64,000 nucleotides of DNA from Pedobacter sp. Leaf194 (GTDB taxonomy: Bacteria > Bacteroidota > Bacteroidia > Sphingobacteriales > Sphingobacteriaceae): the NCBI RefSeq assembly GCF_001423945.1, contig NZ_LMPU01000009.1:682416-746415 (forward strand). Direction: 5' to 3'. Below, in pieces: positions 53,925-62,672 of this stretch; within the stretch, counting starts at the first letter, position 1; each line of letters opens with the position of its first letter. The notes below the pieces were generated by a model. The model ran no database searches and was not told the origin of the DNA. It worked only from the letters and a program-made list of their open reading frames with translations. The translations under genes and the position numbers were made by a program.

Positions 53925-54725
53925 ATGAATAAGCAAATTATTATGAGAAAACAGGTTAATGCCACCTATCTAGGTGGTCCCACAGTCATCCTTGAACTAG
54001 AAGGGATGAGGATTATGAGTGATCCAACATTGGATCCAAAAGGAAAATCTTTTCAGATAAGTCCAAAGGTTGCTGAAACCAAATTTGAAGGACCAGCGAT
54101 TGAGCCTGGGAAAATTGATTTAGTGCTGTTGAGTCATGATCAGCATCACGATAATTTAGATGACCTGGGCAGAGCATTTCTTGAGAAGGTACCCCTTACT
54201 ATTACGACTTTATCGGGTTCAAAAAGGATAAAAAATAATACCAAGGGCTTACTTCCCTGGGAAAGTCATAAAATATTAGCTCCCACAGGAGCGGAAATTA
54301 TAATAACTGCAACACCGGCCAGACACGGGCCAGCCGGTAGTGAAAAATTAACTGGTGAGGTAATAGGATTCTTGGTGAGCGTAAAAGGTAATAGCCAACC
54401 ATTGTTTTACCTAACAGGAGATACAGTATTTTATGATGGGATAGAAACTGTGGCTAAAAAATCCGCTCCGCTAATAGTTTTCATTTTCGCAGGGGCAGCC
54501 CAGCCACGAGGACCTTTCAATGTTACAATGAACTCAAATGACGCTATTGATACTTCGATTGCATTTGAGAAATCGATAGTAATACCTCTTCATTATGAGG
54601 GTTGGTCCCACTATACTGAAGGGGAGACAGTGCTCAAAGAAGCTTTTGAAATCATGGGAATCGAAAAACGCTTGATGTTTCTCCAACTGGGAAAAACAGT
54701 CCCACTCCCATTTTATTACAGTTAA
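53925..54725 (+). CDS. MBL-fold metal-dependent hydrolase, UlaG-like
   Basis: Metallo-beta-lactamase-fold protein of 266 residues; a start at the internal ATG MRKQVNATYLGG (53943) is also possible. Family features: YLGGPTVILELEGMRIMSDPTLDP, then LVLLSHDQHHDNLDDLGRAF, where the usual HxHxDH metal motif is replaced by a variant with HDQHHDN. Later ligand regions are PARHGPAGS, YLTGDTVFYDG and PLHYEGWSHYTE. It is related in fold to the protein at 29133 but belongs to a different subgroup. Substrate unknown. Transcribed alone and convergent with the lipoprotein gene. Confidence 0.85.
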   Translation: MNKQIIMRKQVNATYLGGPTVILELEGMRIMSDPTLDPKGKSFQISPKVAETKFEGPAIEPGKIDLVLLSHDQHHDNLDDLGRAFLEKVPLTITTLSGSKRIKNNTKGLLPWESHKILAPTGAEIIITATPARHGPAGSEKLTGEVIGFLVSVKGNSQPLFYLTGDTVFYDGIETVAKKSAPLIVFIFAGAAQPRGPFNVTMNSNDAIDTSIAFEKSIVIPLHYEGWSHYTEGETVLKEAFEIMGIEKRLMFLQLGKTVPLPFYYS

Positions 54726-54743
54726 TTTTATCTCAAAAAAGCA

Positions 54744-54786
54744 TTCACTTTCTCTTAAAATCGTGATCTATTTAAGAGAAAGTGAA
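54744..54786 (-). terminator. Strong terminator between convergent genes
   Basis: Perfect 16-bp inverted repeat TTCACTTTCTCTTAAA (54744-54759) and TTTAAGAGAAAGTGAA (54771-54786) with an 11-base loop. On the minus strand it is followed by GC and six T (A-run 54735-54740), so it ends the lipoprotein/P460 transcript; it may also stop the plus-strand gene. Confidence 0.85.
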
Positions 54787-54807
54787 CTCAGGCACAATGG
54801 AAATTAA

Positions 54808-55248
54808 TTATGGGTAAACAGCAGGTTTTAGATTACGGATGTAGCTGATTCTTTCTTTAATAGAGTATTGCTTATTATCATAACTTACGGGCGCTTCTCC
54901 CTCTTTAAGATGATAATTTGTTGTTAGTTCACCGTTAACATCCTTGATATCGAGAACTTCAATACTTTTTACCGAGCCATTAATTAACCCAGGATACCAG
55001 TATTTGTTGCCCTGCTGGTGCCAGGTAACCAAGGTAAAAATTTCTCCTCCCTGTAGATCAATTCCCTTAGTTGTAGACCGAACTGCCGGACTGTTTCCAA
55101 ACAAAATGGAAACTGTATTTTGTTTCTTACTTATTAATGAAGTTATAGGTTTCTGATCTTCTGCATTGAAGATGTTGCGTTTATCCTTTGGCTGACTACA
55201 TCCAAACAGGAAGCAGAATACAATAAGCCATATGTTCGTGAATTTCAT
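54808..55248 (-). CDS. Hypothetical lipoprotein next to cytochrome P460 gene
   Basis: A 146-residue lipoprotein with a signal peptide ending FGC (Cys17). The body contains SPAVRSTTKGIDLQGGEIFTLVTWHQQGNKYWYPGLINGSVKSIEVL, a beta-rich segment. No known family recognised. It starts 32 bases after the P460 gene on the same strand, so it is very likely co-transcribed and may work with the cytochrome in the envelope. Confidence 0.75.
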   Translation of the reverse strand: MKFTNIWLIVFCFLFGCSQPKDKRNIFNAEDQKPITSLISKKQNTVSILFGNSPAVRSTTKGIDLQGGEIFTLVTWHQQGNKYWYPGLINGSVKSIEVLDIKDVNGELTTNYHLKEGEAPVSYDNKQYSIKERISYIRNLKPAVYP

Positions 55249-55280
55249 AATGTCTTTTTCTTAAATTTATTACTTATCTG

Positions 55281-56261
55281 TTAATCCCTAGATGCGATTT
55301 CATTATTTCTGCTGACTGGCAAATCGAAAACGTAGCCTGTACCCTTAACCAGCTTGTGGCAGTTGAAACAAGCGGTTCCGAATTTTGCTGTTTTGCCATA
55401 TGCCAATAATTTGGTGCCGTTAAACCGGGCAAATCCCCAACCTTTTGTTTCAGGAAATTTCTTATCGTCTTTGACCATCCATTGAGTGTTGTTAAAGGTA
55501 CCTGGTCTTATTTCACCATTTTCGTCCTCTATCATGTTCCAAACGACCTTGACTATGATTGAACCTTGTGGCCAGGGATTGATATCACCATTTTCAATAG
55601 CTTTTATGGCAATATCATTTCCATAGACGACACGCATCGTACGCGTTTCAAATCTGGTGGTAGCAACCATGACTTTCCAGGTTTTATAATCATCTGAATA
55701 CTTTATACCATTCAGAGATACTTGGGTTCTTTGCGGGGTCTGGTTTGATATTCTAAAGCCCTGTAGTTCCCTTTCCGCATCTGCTACCCCGGCGGTATCT
55801 CCTGGTTTTGATATGATGAACTTTTGACCGTAATCCTTTAAAACCTGTATTTCTTTTGATGTGAGTTTTGCTTCCGGGTGAAATGTTAGGTAACTTGGTA
55901 GTGGCATCTTACCGTTTTGGGCCATATTTATCATTTCCCAAAATTTCACCTGTTGGTCTGCCGGAGCTAGATCGGTCCATTGGGAAAAGTTAAAACGGGA
56001 TCTGGCTTCCTTAATGTCAGATGATACAATCCAGGATACCGGAGCTAACTTGTCAAACCAAGCCGGCTTAGATTCATTGGAATGGCAGTCATAACATCCC
56101 TTTTTTAAAATCGCCGAAACACTATCCGGTACATCAATGGCTGAGGTCACGGGTGGATTTATTATTTCCGGGCCTGCAAACTGCAGAGAAATAGCAACGA
56201 AGATTACAATAAGAGTTATCACAAGGACCTTGCGATTTATCCTTTTTTTTGGAGTTTCCAT
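55281..56261 (-). CDS. Heme-binding and cytochrome P460 domain protein
   Basis: A 326-residue membrane-anchored protein. A transmembrane helix (about 12-29) is followed by a heme-binding domain with the heme motif CYDCH (Cys56, Cys59, His60) and DKLAPVSWIVSSDIKEAR. The C-terminal half is a cytochrome P460 domain (for example DYKTWKVMVATTRFETRTMRVVYGN and GSIIVKVVWNM), with its own CFNCH heme motif (298-302) near the end. P460 cytochromes oxidise hydroxylamine or related nitrogen compounds, or detoxify them; Haem_bd proteins are common in Bacteroidota. Co-transcribed with the lipoprotein downstream. Confidence 0.92.
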   Translation of the reverse strand: METPKKRINRKVLVITLIVIFVAISLQFAGPEIINPPVTSAIDVPDSVSAILKKGCYDCHSNESKPAWFDKLAPVSWIVSSDIKEARSRFNFSQWTDLAPADQQVKFWEMINMAQNGKMPLPSYLTFHPEAKLTSKEIQVLKDYGQKFIISKPGDTAGVADAERELQGFRISNQTPQRTQVSLNGIKYSDDYKTWKVMVATTRFETRTMRVVYGNDIAIKAIENGDINPWPQGSIIVKVVWNMIEDENGEIRPGTFNNTQWMVKDDKKFPETKGWGFARFNGTKLLAYGKTAKFGTACFNCHKLVKGTGYVFDLPVSRNNEIASRD

Positions 56262-56633
56262 ACTAAAGTTCTGTTTGATAGTTTATAATATTTTGTTGGG
56301 TAAGTTGAAATATGATATTTAAGTAATCGCCAAACCAGTGCCAATGCTCAATTTACTTATTATCAGACATATAACAAAAATACATGAAACTAGAGGTAGC
56401 GTTATTAAACGAAAATTATCCGATTTGATGAAATATCAATTAAACCGAAAAATTACAAAGTTCTGCCCTACAGTTATTAGTTTCAGGGTTTTGAAAGTTA
56501 GACGATACACTTTTTTAATCCCAAACTTTGGTTGAGCTTATGACACTTCAGATCTTTGATGAGAACGAGGGCATAAAGATCACATTTAAACATTCTTTCA
56601 ATAACCACTTCTCCATAATTTGAGAAACCGCCA
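56262..56633. other. Intergenic region
   Basis: No supported gene. A 45-codon minus-strand stretch without its own start follows the acetyltransferase stop and may be chance. No terminator recognised. Confidence 0.4.
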
Positions 56634-56927
56634 TTATTCAGTGCCACAGATGTTAATATCTGAGGGGGGATGATTTTTTAGCTGTTCACTTACAAAGGGA
56701 CATACAGGCTTTATACTGAGCTCATTTTTTTTCGCATGTTCTATTATACGATGTATTAGTTCTGCAGCATAACCTTCACCTTGCTTGTCCTGATCAACGT
56801 TAGTCTGGTGTACGACTAATATATCCTTCTCAGTTGATATATCCATTCCGGCAACCTTATTTCCGTCTTTATAGAAATTGAAGGCTTCCTTTTTTCCTTC
56901 TCCTATTTCGTGTTTGATTCCGTTCAT
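56634..56927 (-). CDS. YjdJ-type GNAT-like N-acetyltransferase
   Basis: A 97-residue small GNAT-like protein of the YjdJ/YidJ group. Pattern: EAFNFYKDGNKVAGMDIST, then ILVVHQTNVDQDKQGEGYAAELIHRIIEHAKKN with the acetyl-CoA-binding QGxGxAxxL-like loop, and a C-terminal KPVCPFVSEQLKNHP with Cys. The family is known to be short and to lack the first part of the standard fold. The acceptor substrate is unknown. The start is the ATG at 56927; a GTG lies one codon upstream. Confidence 0.88.
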   Translation of the reverse strand: MNGIKHEIGEGKKEAFNFYKDGNKVAGMDISTEKDILVVHQTNVDQDKQGEGYAAELIHRIIEHAKKNELSIKPVCPFVSEQLKNHPPSDINICGTE

Positions 56928-57285
56928 CACTTATATTTTTTACAGCAGTGAAACATTGGCTTTGATTATCGCAACTATCTAAATTTCCAGTATAATCGCT
57001 TTCATTGTTATTTAGCCTAAAAGTTACGGGATAAGAGGGCAAAACTGAAGCCTAGAAAAAAAAATCACAATCCATTCATTTACTGTGCATTACGCTAAAT
57101 GTTTTAGAACAGTGTCCACGACATATCGAAAAGTGGCAAAAAATTATTGAAAATAAGTTTCAATAGTTAGAAGTCCCACTGTCCAAATTGATTTTCATCA
57201 ATTGATTTCTTATCATTTATCAATTTTTAAAAAATGAAATCCCGGTAGTTTTGCTTAAACAATTAATCTTAAAATAAATTATAAT
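56928..57285. other. Intergenic region
   Basis: No gene. Separates divergent genes and contains the -7-like element TAGTTTTG at 57246-57253 for the ABM gene. Confidence 0.45.
57246..57253 (+). promoter_or_regulatory. Candidate -7 element (TAGTTTTG) before the secreted ABM gene
   Basis: Exact match to TAnnTTTG on the plus strand, 33 bases before the ATG at 57286. The -33 position reads ATTT rather than TTTG. Confidence 0.45.
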
Positions 57286-57693
57286 ATGAGTAAAGGAAAT
57301 CTAAAAAAAATTATTCTTATTTCACTTGTAACCGTATTATTTGCTTTTACGGCAAACGCCCAGCAACATAAGCAGACATCACAGAATCCTCTCGTACTGA
57401 ACATCAAATTTAAAGTAAGTGCTGAAAAAGCGGATGAATTCAAGAAAGTGTTACTTGATCTATTTGATACAATTAGTCATGAAAGAAATTTTGTAGAGGC
57501 TAAAGTCTATCAGCAGCTTGGCAAACCTGGTGAATTTCTTGTTAATGAGACTTGGAATGATAATATAGAACATTTTATCAATGTTCAGATGAAAAAACCG
57601 TATGCACTGGAATATGAAAAAACATTAAAGGAGCTAAAGGTGGAGAGGACGCCAGAAGCTTATAGCATATTAGGATCTTGGAAAAAGAAATAA
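57286..57693 (+). CDS. Secreted ABM-domain monooxygenase-like protein
   Basis: A 135-residue paralogue of the ABM protein at 30589 with an added signal peptide (1-25, ending ANAQ). The ABM domain shows LVLNIKFKVSAEKADEFKKVLLDLFDTIS, then EFLVNETWNDNIEHFINVQMKKPYALEYEKTLKELKVERTPEAY, with the same ExW and helix pattern. It should act in the periplasm, perhaps on quinones or related compounds; this is inference. It is followed 74 bases later by the Crp/Fnr regulator on the same strand. Confidence 0.87.
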   Translation: MSKGNLKKIILISLVTVLFAFTANAQQHKQTSQNPLVLNIKFKVSAEKADEFKKVLLDLFDTISHERNFVEAKVYQQLGKPGEFLVNETWNDNIEHFINVQMKKPYALEYEKTLKELKVERTPEAYSILGSWKKK

Positions 57694-57755
57694 ATCGTTT
57701 TTAAGACAGGACACCAGTTGATGTGCATGCTAGCTGAACTATTGTAATATTTGGC

Positions 57756-57763
57756 TAGCTTTG
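57756..57763 (+). promoter_or_regulatory. -7 element (TAGCTTTG) next to the Crp/Fnr start
   Basis: Exact TAnnTTTG match ending five bases before the GTG start at 57768. Transcription would begin at or next to the start codon, so the mRNA could be leaderless. A TTG lies only 11 bases upstream, so the -33 box is not canonical. Confidence 0.4.
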
Positions 57764-57767
57764 TTCC

Positions 57768-58352
57768 GTGTTAGATCATCTTTACGATTATTTACAAGGA
57801 AAGTTCGCCATTTCAAAAGAGGACTATATTCTGGTGCAACAAGCTTCGAGAAAGAGAAAGTTGCGTAAGGGTCAGTATATTTTACAAGAAGGGGAAATAT
57901 GCAATTTCGTCGCCTTCGTTGCACTTGGATGCCTTCGAAATTTCCGTATGGATGAAAAAGGTCAGGAACATATCGTTTATTTTGCTATCGAAAATTATTG
58001 GACTGGTGACAGGGAAAGCTATGTATTGAAGGAACCGTCGAAATACTATATCGATTGTGTTGAGGATTCTGAAATTATTCTTTTCTCAAGGGAAAATTTT
58101 GAATTGCTATGTGCCCAAATACCAAAATTTGGTGAGCTAATGAATATGCTGATTCAGAAATCTTTTATGGCATCTCAGAACAGAATTCATTCATCAATTA
58201 GCTTTTCTGCAGAAGAAAAATATCAGGATTTCTTAAACAATCATCCAAAGTTGGCAAACCGAATTCCGCAAAATATGATTGCAGGCTATCTTGGCATGAC
58301 TCCGGAAACACTTAGTCGTATTAGAAATACTATAAAAGCAAGAAATACGTAA
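57768..58352 (+). CDS. Crp/Fnr-family transcriptional regulator
   Basis: A 194-residue Crp/Fnr-type regulator typical of Bacteroidota. The N-terminal cyclic-nucleotide-binding fold begins LDHLYDYLQGKFAISKEDYILV and contains RKLRKGQYILQEGEICNFVAFVALGCLRNF; the residues that hold cAMP are not conserved, so the ligand is unknown. The C-terminal DNA-binding domain is short: IPQNMIAGYLGMTPETLSRIRNTIKAR, with the recognition helix. The start is a GTG; homologues begin at about this residue, so it is preferred over later codons. It sits 74 bases after the ABM gene and upstream of the NmrA-type gene on the same strand. Confidence 0.9.
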   Translation: MLDHLYDYLQGKFAISKEDYILVQQASRKRKLRKGQYILQEGEICNFVAFVALGCLRNFRMDEKGQEHIVYFAIENYWTGDRESYVLKEPSKYYIDCVEDSEIILFSRENFELLCAQIPKFGELMNMLIQKSFMASQNRIHSSISFSAEEKYQDFLNNHPKLANRIPQNMIAGYLGMTPETLSRIRNTIKARNT

Positions 58353-58641
58353 AAGAAAAATTCTCATGCTTTCTTTATCATAGGATCGGAACAAATTTTT
58401 CATTGTCGTAAAGAATTGTAACACCTTAAAATTCTTATTCATAAAAAAGCAACAATTGCTTCTCGATTATTTTGAGAAAGAAAGTGCAAAAAACGGTTGT
58501 AAATAATGTTAATACACCATAATTACAGCTAAATTTTGTGAAATATTGTCTATAAATCATAATTGATTGCTAGCCTGAACCAAAATATCTTGCAGGTTTT
58601 ATTAAAAACATTTTCTTCATAAAAAACATCAATCTATATAA

Positions 58642-59502
58642 ATGATACTTGTAACAGGTGCTACGGGTGGGCTAGGAAGTTCTACTCTTAAATCATTAAT
58701 TAAATTAAGTCCCAATTCGAAAATTTGGGGCATGTCTCATCGCTTGGAACGATCAATTGAGCTAATTGAACTTGGCATTAACATTCGTAAAGGAAATTAT
58801 CTCGATTATGAATCGCTTGTTAGGGGATTACAGGGTGTGCAAACACTGGTATTGATATCAGCACCAGCATTCACAGATCGGCTGGTGCAACAGACCAACG
58901 CAGTTAAGGCCGCAATCGAATGTGGGGTAAAAAAAATAATCTATACTAGCATACAGCAAAAAACAAATAGCAAATTTATCATACCAGAGGTTACTCTTGT
59001 TGAAAACGCTACAAAAAAAATCATAATGGATTCCGGCATTGGATATACTATTGTTAATAATAATCTTTATGCAGATTCCTTAGCATTTTTTCTGGGACCT
59101 AATGTACTGGCTAATGGCATTTCAATTCCTACTGGTAAAGGTAGAGGGGCCTTTGTATCCAGAGAAGAAATGGGAGAAGGGCTTGCTGCCCTGGCGCTTT
59201 CGAATGAGTTTAACAATCAGGAAATAACTTTCTCTAACAATAGAAATTGGTCTGGTGAAGATATTTCGAGGATTCTGTCTGAAATTCATGGAGAAGCAGT
59301 ACCGTTTCTTAATTTTGACAGACAATCTTACATTCGTGTTATGGAGCAATCAGGCATTCCCCTTCAGGCAGCAGGTTTTAGTGCCGATTGGTCTGAGGCA
59401 ATAAAAAATGGTGAATTGGAAAATTGTGATGCTACACTAGCTGGCCTTTTAAAACGAAATCCTTTATCTTTGGAGGATTTTCTTTATAAGATTTATAGCT
59501 AA
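58642..59502 (+). CDS. NmrA/QorB-type NAD(P)-binding protein
   Basis: Atypical SDR-type protein of 286 residues, in the NmrA/QOR2 group. The cofactor site is ILVTGATGGLGSSTL at the N-terminus (GxxGxxG), followed by IWGMSHRLERSIELIELGINIRKGNYLDYESLVRGLQGVQTLVLIS. The characteristic IYTSIQQ (in place of the YxxxK catalytic motif) and the later NNNLYADSLAFFLGPN segment match. Members sense NADP status or reduce quinones, so a quinone link with the ABM gene nearby is plausible but not shown. A -7 or -33 box was not recognised. Confidence 0.9.
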   Translation: MILVTGATGGLGSSTLKSLIKLSPNSKIWGMSHRLERSIELIELGINIRKGNYLDYESLVRGLQGVQTLVLISAPAFTDRLVQQTNAVKAAIECGVKKIIYTSIQQKTNSKFIIPEVTLVENATKKIIMDSGIGYTIVNNNLYADSLAFFLGPNVLANGISIPTGKGRGAFVSREEMGEGLAALALSNEFNNQEITFSNNRNWSGEDISRILSEIHGEAVPFLNFDRQSYIRVMEQSGIPLQAAGFSADWSEAIKNGELENCDATLAGLLKRNPLSLEDFLYKIYS

Positions 59503-59606
59503 AGTTAAAAACCAAAATTTAAGTTATATAAACGGGAATTATAGGTCTTCCGTTTAGCTTCAGATTTTAAAAATAATCTAGAAAAACATTCCATATATTA
59601 CTGATT

Positions 59607-60116
59607 ATGTCATTTATTGAAGCAGGCTGTATGCAAGATTTTAATATTAAAAAGTTAGATAAGCAAGATGAAATTCAGGTTAGGGATTTTGTTCTGGGAA
59701 TACAAAACGATGAATTTGGGCTGGGATTTCTTCCCGAAGAACAACCTGATCTTATGAACACAAGCGAATATTATCGTTCCGGAGGGTTTTGGATTGCTAA
59801 AATTCGAAATCAGATCTGCGGTACTATTGGACTTCAAAAGATTGATTCACAAAATGGTGTATTGAGAAAGATGTTTGTAGAAAAGGCATTTAGAGGATCA
59901 AGGATGGGAATTGCACAAAACCTTTTCGATACGCTTAAGTCTTACGCTCTTGAGAAAAATCTAAAATTTATTTTTTTAGACACTCCGGCAATTGCCCAAG
60001 CTTCCCATAAATTTTATATACGAAACGGGTTCCAGGAAATCGGTAGGGATTATCCACTTCCCCCAGAATATAAATACCCGGATCGCGACTCAAAAATTTT
60101 TTTACTTGAATTGTAA
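59607..60116 (+). CDS. GNAT-family N-acetyltransferase
   Basis: GNAT acetyltransferase of 169 residues (a start at MQDFNIKKL, residue 9, is also possible). Standard elements: NIKKLDKQDEIQVRDFVLG, then RNQICGTIGLQKIDSQNGVLRKMFVEKAFRGSRMGIAQNLFDTLKSYALEKN with the RGSRMG acetyl-CoA pyrophosphate loop, then LDTPAIAQASHKFYIRNGFQEIGR. The acceptor is unknown. It is convergent with the copper ATPase gene. Confidence 0.92.
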   Translation: MSFIEAGCMQDFNIKKLDKQDEIQVRDFVLGIQNDEFGLGFLPEEQPDLMNTSEYYRSGGFWIAKIRNQICGTIGLQKIDSQNGVLRKMFVEKAFRGSRMGIAQNLFDTLKSYALEKNLKFIFLDTPAIAQASHKFYIRNGFQEIGRDYPLPPEYKYPDRDSKIFLLEL

Positions 60117-60169
60117 TAACCTACATTCAACATCATATAGGTTTTAGGGGCGGTAAAGTTTAATTTTTG

Positions 60170-62665
60170 TCAGATACGCTTTGCTCTCAACCGCAGTGAA
60201 TTTAGAATAACCGATATGGAGCTCAGGCTCATCGCTAGGGCAGCAATCATTGGAGACATTAAAATACCAAAATATGGATATAAAAGTCCAGCTGCGACAG
60301 GAATACCTAGAATGTTATATCCAAGAGCAAAGACTAAGTTCAGTCTAATATTTCCCATAACTTTTTTGCTTAATATCCTTAATTCGGCGATTTTAGCTAA
60401 ATCTCCTTTTATGAGTGTTATAGATGAACTTTCAATAGCTACATCAGTTCCTGTACCCATAGCTATGCCTACGTCTGCGTGAGCAAGGGCAGGTGCATCA
60501 TTAATGCCATCACCAGCCATTGCTACTTTATGACCTAGCTCTTGAAGTTTTTGAATTTCAAGGAACTTATCTTGTGGCTTCAATTGTGATTTATAACCGT
60601 CAATTCCTAAAAGAGAACTTACATAATGAGCTGTATATTCATTATCACCGGTAAACATCATGACCTTAAGTCCCTGTTTTCTTAATGCGATGATCGCTTG
60701 CTGACTTGTTGGCTTGATCTTATCAGAGATCACAATATATCCAGCAACAAATCCATCGACAGCTAAATAAGAAACTGTTTTCCCACTCAACTGCTCATAT
60801 TTAACCAATTCTTTTGTTTCTTGCGTTACCATTGAGTGAACATGGAACATAAGACTCTCATTACCAAGACTAATCATTTGATTTTTCATGGCCCCCATTA
60901 TTCCCATTCCTGTTAGCGATTCAAAGGAAGAAATCGGCTCAGGAAGAATATTATTTTCCCTCCCGAATCGCATTACTGCCTGGGCTAAAGGGTGCTCGCT
61001 GCTCGAATTTAATGAAACAATTTTCCTTGAAATATCGGCTATAGAAAATTTATTTGTTAATGGAACTATTCTCTCCAAAGATGGTTTTCCTTCTGTGAGG
61101 GTACCTGTTTTATCTACTATAATAATATCAACCTCCGTCATGCGCTCAATGGATCCTGCATCTTTCACCAAGATACCAAGTTGAGCCGCGCTTCCCACTC
61201 CGACCATTACCGACATAGGCGTAGCCAAACCTAGTGCGCAGGGACAGGCAATAATAAGCACAGCGATTGCAGTGCCCATAGCATAGATATATCTTGGCTC
61301 AGGGCCAAAATAAGCCCAGCTAATAAAAGTTAGTAAGGCGATGATAATAACAAGTGGGACAAAATATCCGGAAATTTTATCTGCAAGTTTTTGGATTGGG
61401 GCCTTTGATCGGCTGGCAGAATTTACCATCTCAATTATCTGAGACAAAAGAGTCTCCGATCCTACTTTTTCTGCAAGCATTGTAAAGGTCTTATTGCCGT
61501 TTACAGTCCCTGCATTTACTCGATCTCCAGTGATTTTTTCTATGGGGATTGGTTCTCCAGATATCATCGACTCGTCAATTATTCCCATACCTTCAGTAAT
61601 AATTCCATCAACAGGAATCTTCTCACCTGGTTTTACTCTTAGAATATCACCATGGGCAATATGTTCAACGGGAATGGTTTCCTCTCGATCATTGTGGACC
61701 TTTGTAGCATTCCTTGGCGTTAGTTTTATAAGCTCCTTTATTGCTCGATTAGTTTTCCCATGAGCTTTAGCTTCTAAAAGCTGTCCCAATAAGATCAGGG
61801 TCAATATCACCGTGGCGGCTTCAAAGTAAACGTACACTGTACCATGATCAGTTCTAAAGTGAATTGGAAAAATGTTTGGGAAAAATAATGCAACCAGACT
61901 GAAAAGGTAGGAGATGCCCGCACCGATACCAATCAGGCTAAACATGTTCAGATTCCAGGTAACAAAAGATCTCCATGCGCGTTCGAAAAACATCCATGTT
62001 GAATAAAAGACCACAGGAATAGACAGAAATAGTTGAACCCAATTCCAATATTTGATGTCCATAATATTATGCAGAGGATTATTTGGAATCATTTCCGACA
62101 TATCAATCAGAAAAATTGGAATGGTAAATATTATCGCAATCTTAAATTTTAATAAAAGGGTATCATAGACCCCATCTTCTTCTCTCCCAGCATTAACAGG
62201 AACTAAATCCATGCCGCATATAGGACAGGAACCCGGACCGTTGTTAGCGACTTCTGGATGCATTGGGCAGGTATATGGAGATTGGCTTGCTGCGCGGGGC
62301 TGCAAAACCAAGTCCATTCCACAGACTGGGCAGCTTCCGCTTTTATCATATGATTTAGATTCTTCACAATTCATAGGACAATTATAGATGTCATTATTAT
62401 TCAGTAAGCTGGCTCTTTTAGGATGATGATGATGTTGCTGAGAGACATTTTGAATGGTCTTAGACATCTCAATTTTATAATGACCTGCAGCCGAAATTGC
62501 CTTTTCCAACTCCGAAGTTGGAATATGCCTGCTCATTATTATACTTAGCTCAGAAGTGTGGTCAATTATTCTAACAGAGGTTCTTGTAATTTTTGACAAG
62601 GCCCGCTTTACTTTAGTACGATCCTGATCAGTGTTCATGCCTGAAACTGTATATTTGTGTTCCAT
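60170..62665 (-). CDS. Copper-exporting P1B-type ATPase
   Basis: P1B-type metal ATPase of 831 residues from the ATG at 62665; 18 codons of the longer frame are dropped. N-terminal domain (1-67) resembles an HMA fold but has no CxxC. A His stretch (78-81) and two heavy-metal-binding zinc-ribbon-like domains follow (YNCPMNC...CPVCGMDL at 94-119; YTCPMHPE...CPICGMDL at 131-154). Membrane part carries CPC (474-476) for Cu+ passage, ISGEP (368-372) and the phosphorylated Asp518 in DKTGTLTEG, plus SSEHPLAQA. It pumps copper (or silver) out of the cytoplasm. It starts seven bases after the oxidase gene stop, in one operon. Confidence 0.94.
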   Translation of the reverse strand: MEHKYTVSGMNTDQDRTKVKRALSKITRTSVRIIDHTSELSIIMSRHIPTSELEKAISAAGHYKIEMSKTIQNVSQQHHHHPKRASLLNNNDIYNCPMNCEESKSYDKSGSCPVCGMDLVLQPRAASQSPYTCPMHPEVANNGPGSCPICGMDLVPVNAGREEDGVYDTLLLKFKIAIIFTIPIFLIDMSEMIPNNPLHNIMDIKYWNWVQLFLSIPVVFYSTWMFFERAWRSFVTWNLNMFSLIGIGAGISYLFSLVALFFPNIFPIHFRTDHGTVYVYFEAATVILTLILLGQLLEAKAHGKTNRAIKELIKLTPRNATKVHNDREETIPVEHIAHGDILRVKPGEKIPVDGIITEGMGIIDESMISGEPIPIEKITGDRVNAGTVNGNKTFTMLAEKVGSETLLSQIIEMVNSASRSKAPIQKLADKISGYFVPLVIIIALLTFISWAYFGPEPRYIYAMGTAIAVLIIACPCALGLATPMSVMVGVGSAAQLGILVKDAGSIERMTEVDIIIVDKTGTLTEGKPSLERIVPLTNKFSIADISRKIVSLNSSSEHPLAQAVMRFGRENNILPEPISSFESLTGMGIMGAMKNQMISLGNESLMFHVHSMVTQETKELVKYEQLSGKTVSYLAVDGFVAGYIVISDKIKPTSQQAIIALRKQGLKVMMFTGDNEYTAHYVSSLLGIDGYKSQLKPQDKFLEIQKLQELGHKVAMAGDGINDAPALAHADVGIAMGTGTDVAIESSSITLIKGDLAKIAELRILSKKVMGNIRLNLVFALGYNILGIPVAAGLLYPYFGILMSPMIAALAMSLSSISVILNSLRLRAKRI

Positions 62666-62672
62666 CGTTGCG

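Noticed and set aside
56480..56640. Minus-strand open stretch after the GNAT stop (FSNYGEVVIERMFKCDLY...)
   Set aside because: No start codon, overlaps the end of the acetyltransferase gene in another frame, no recognised family.
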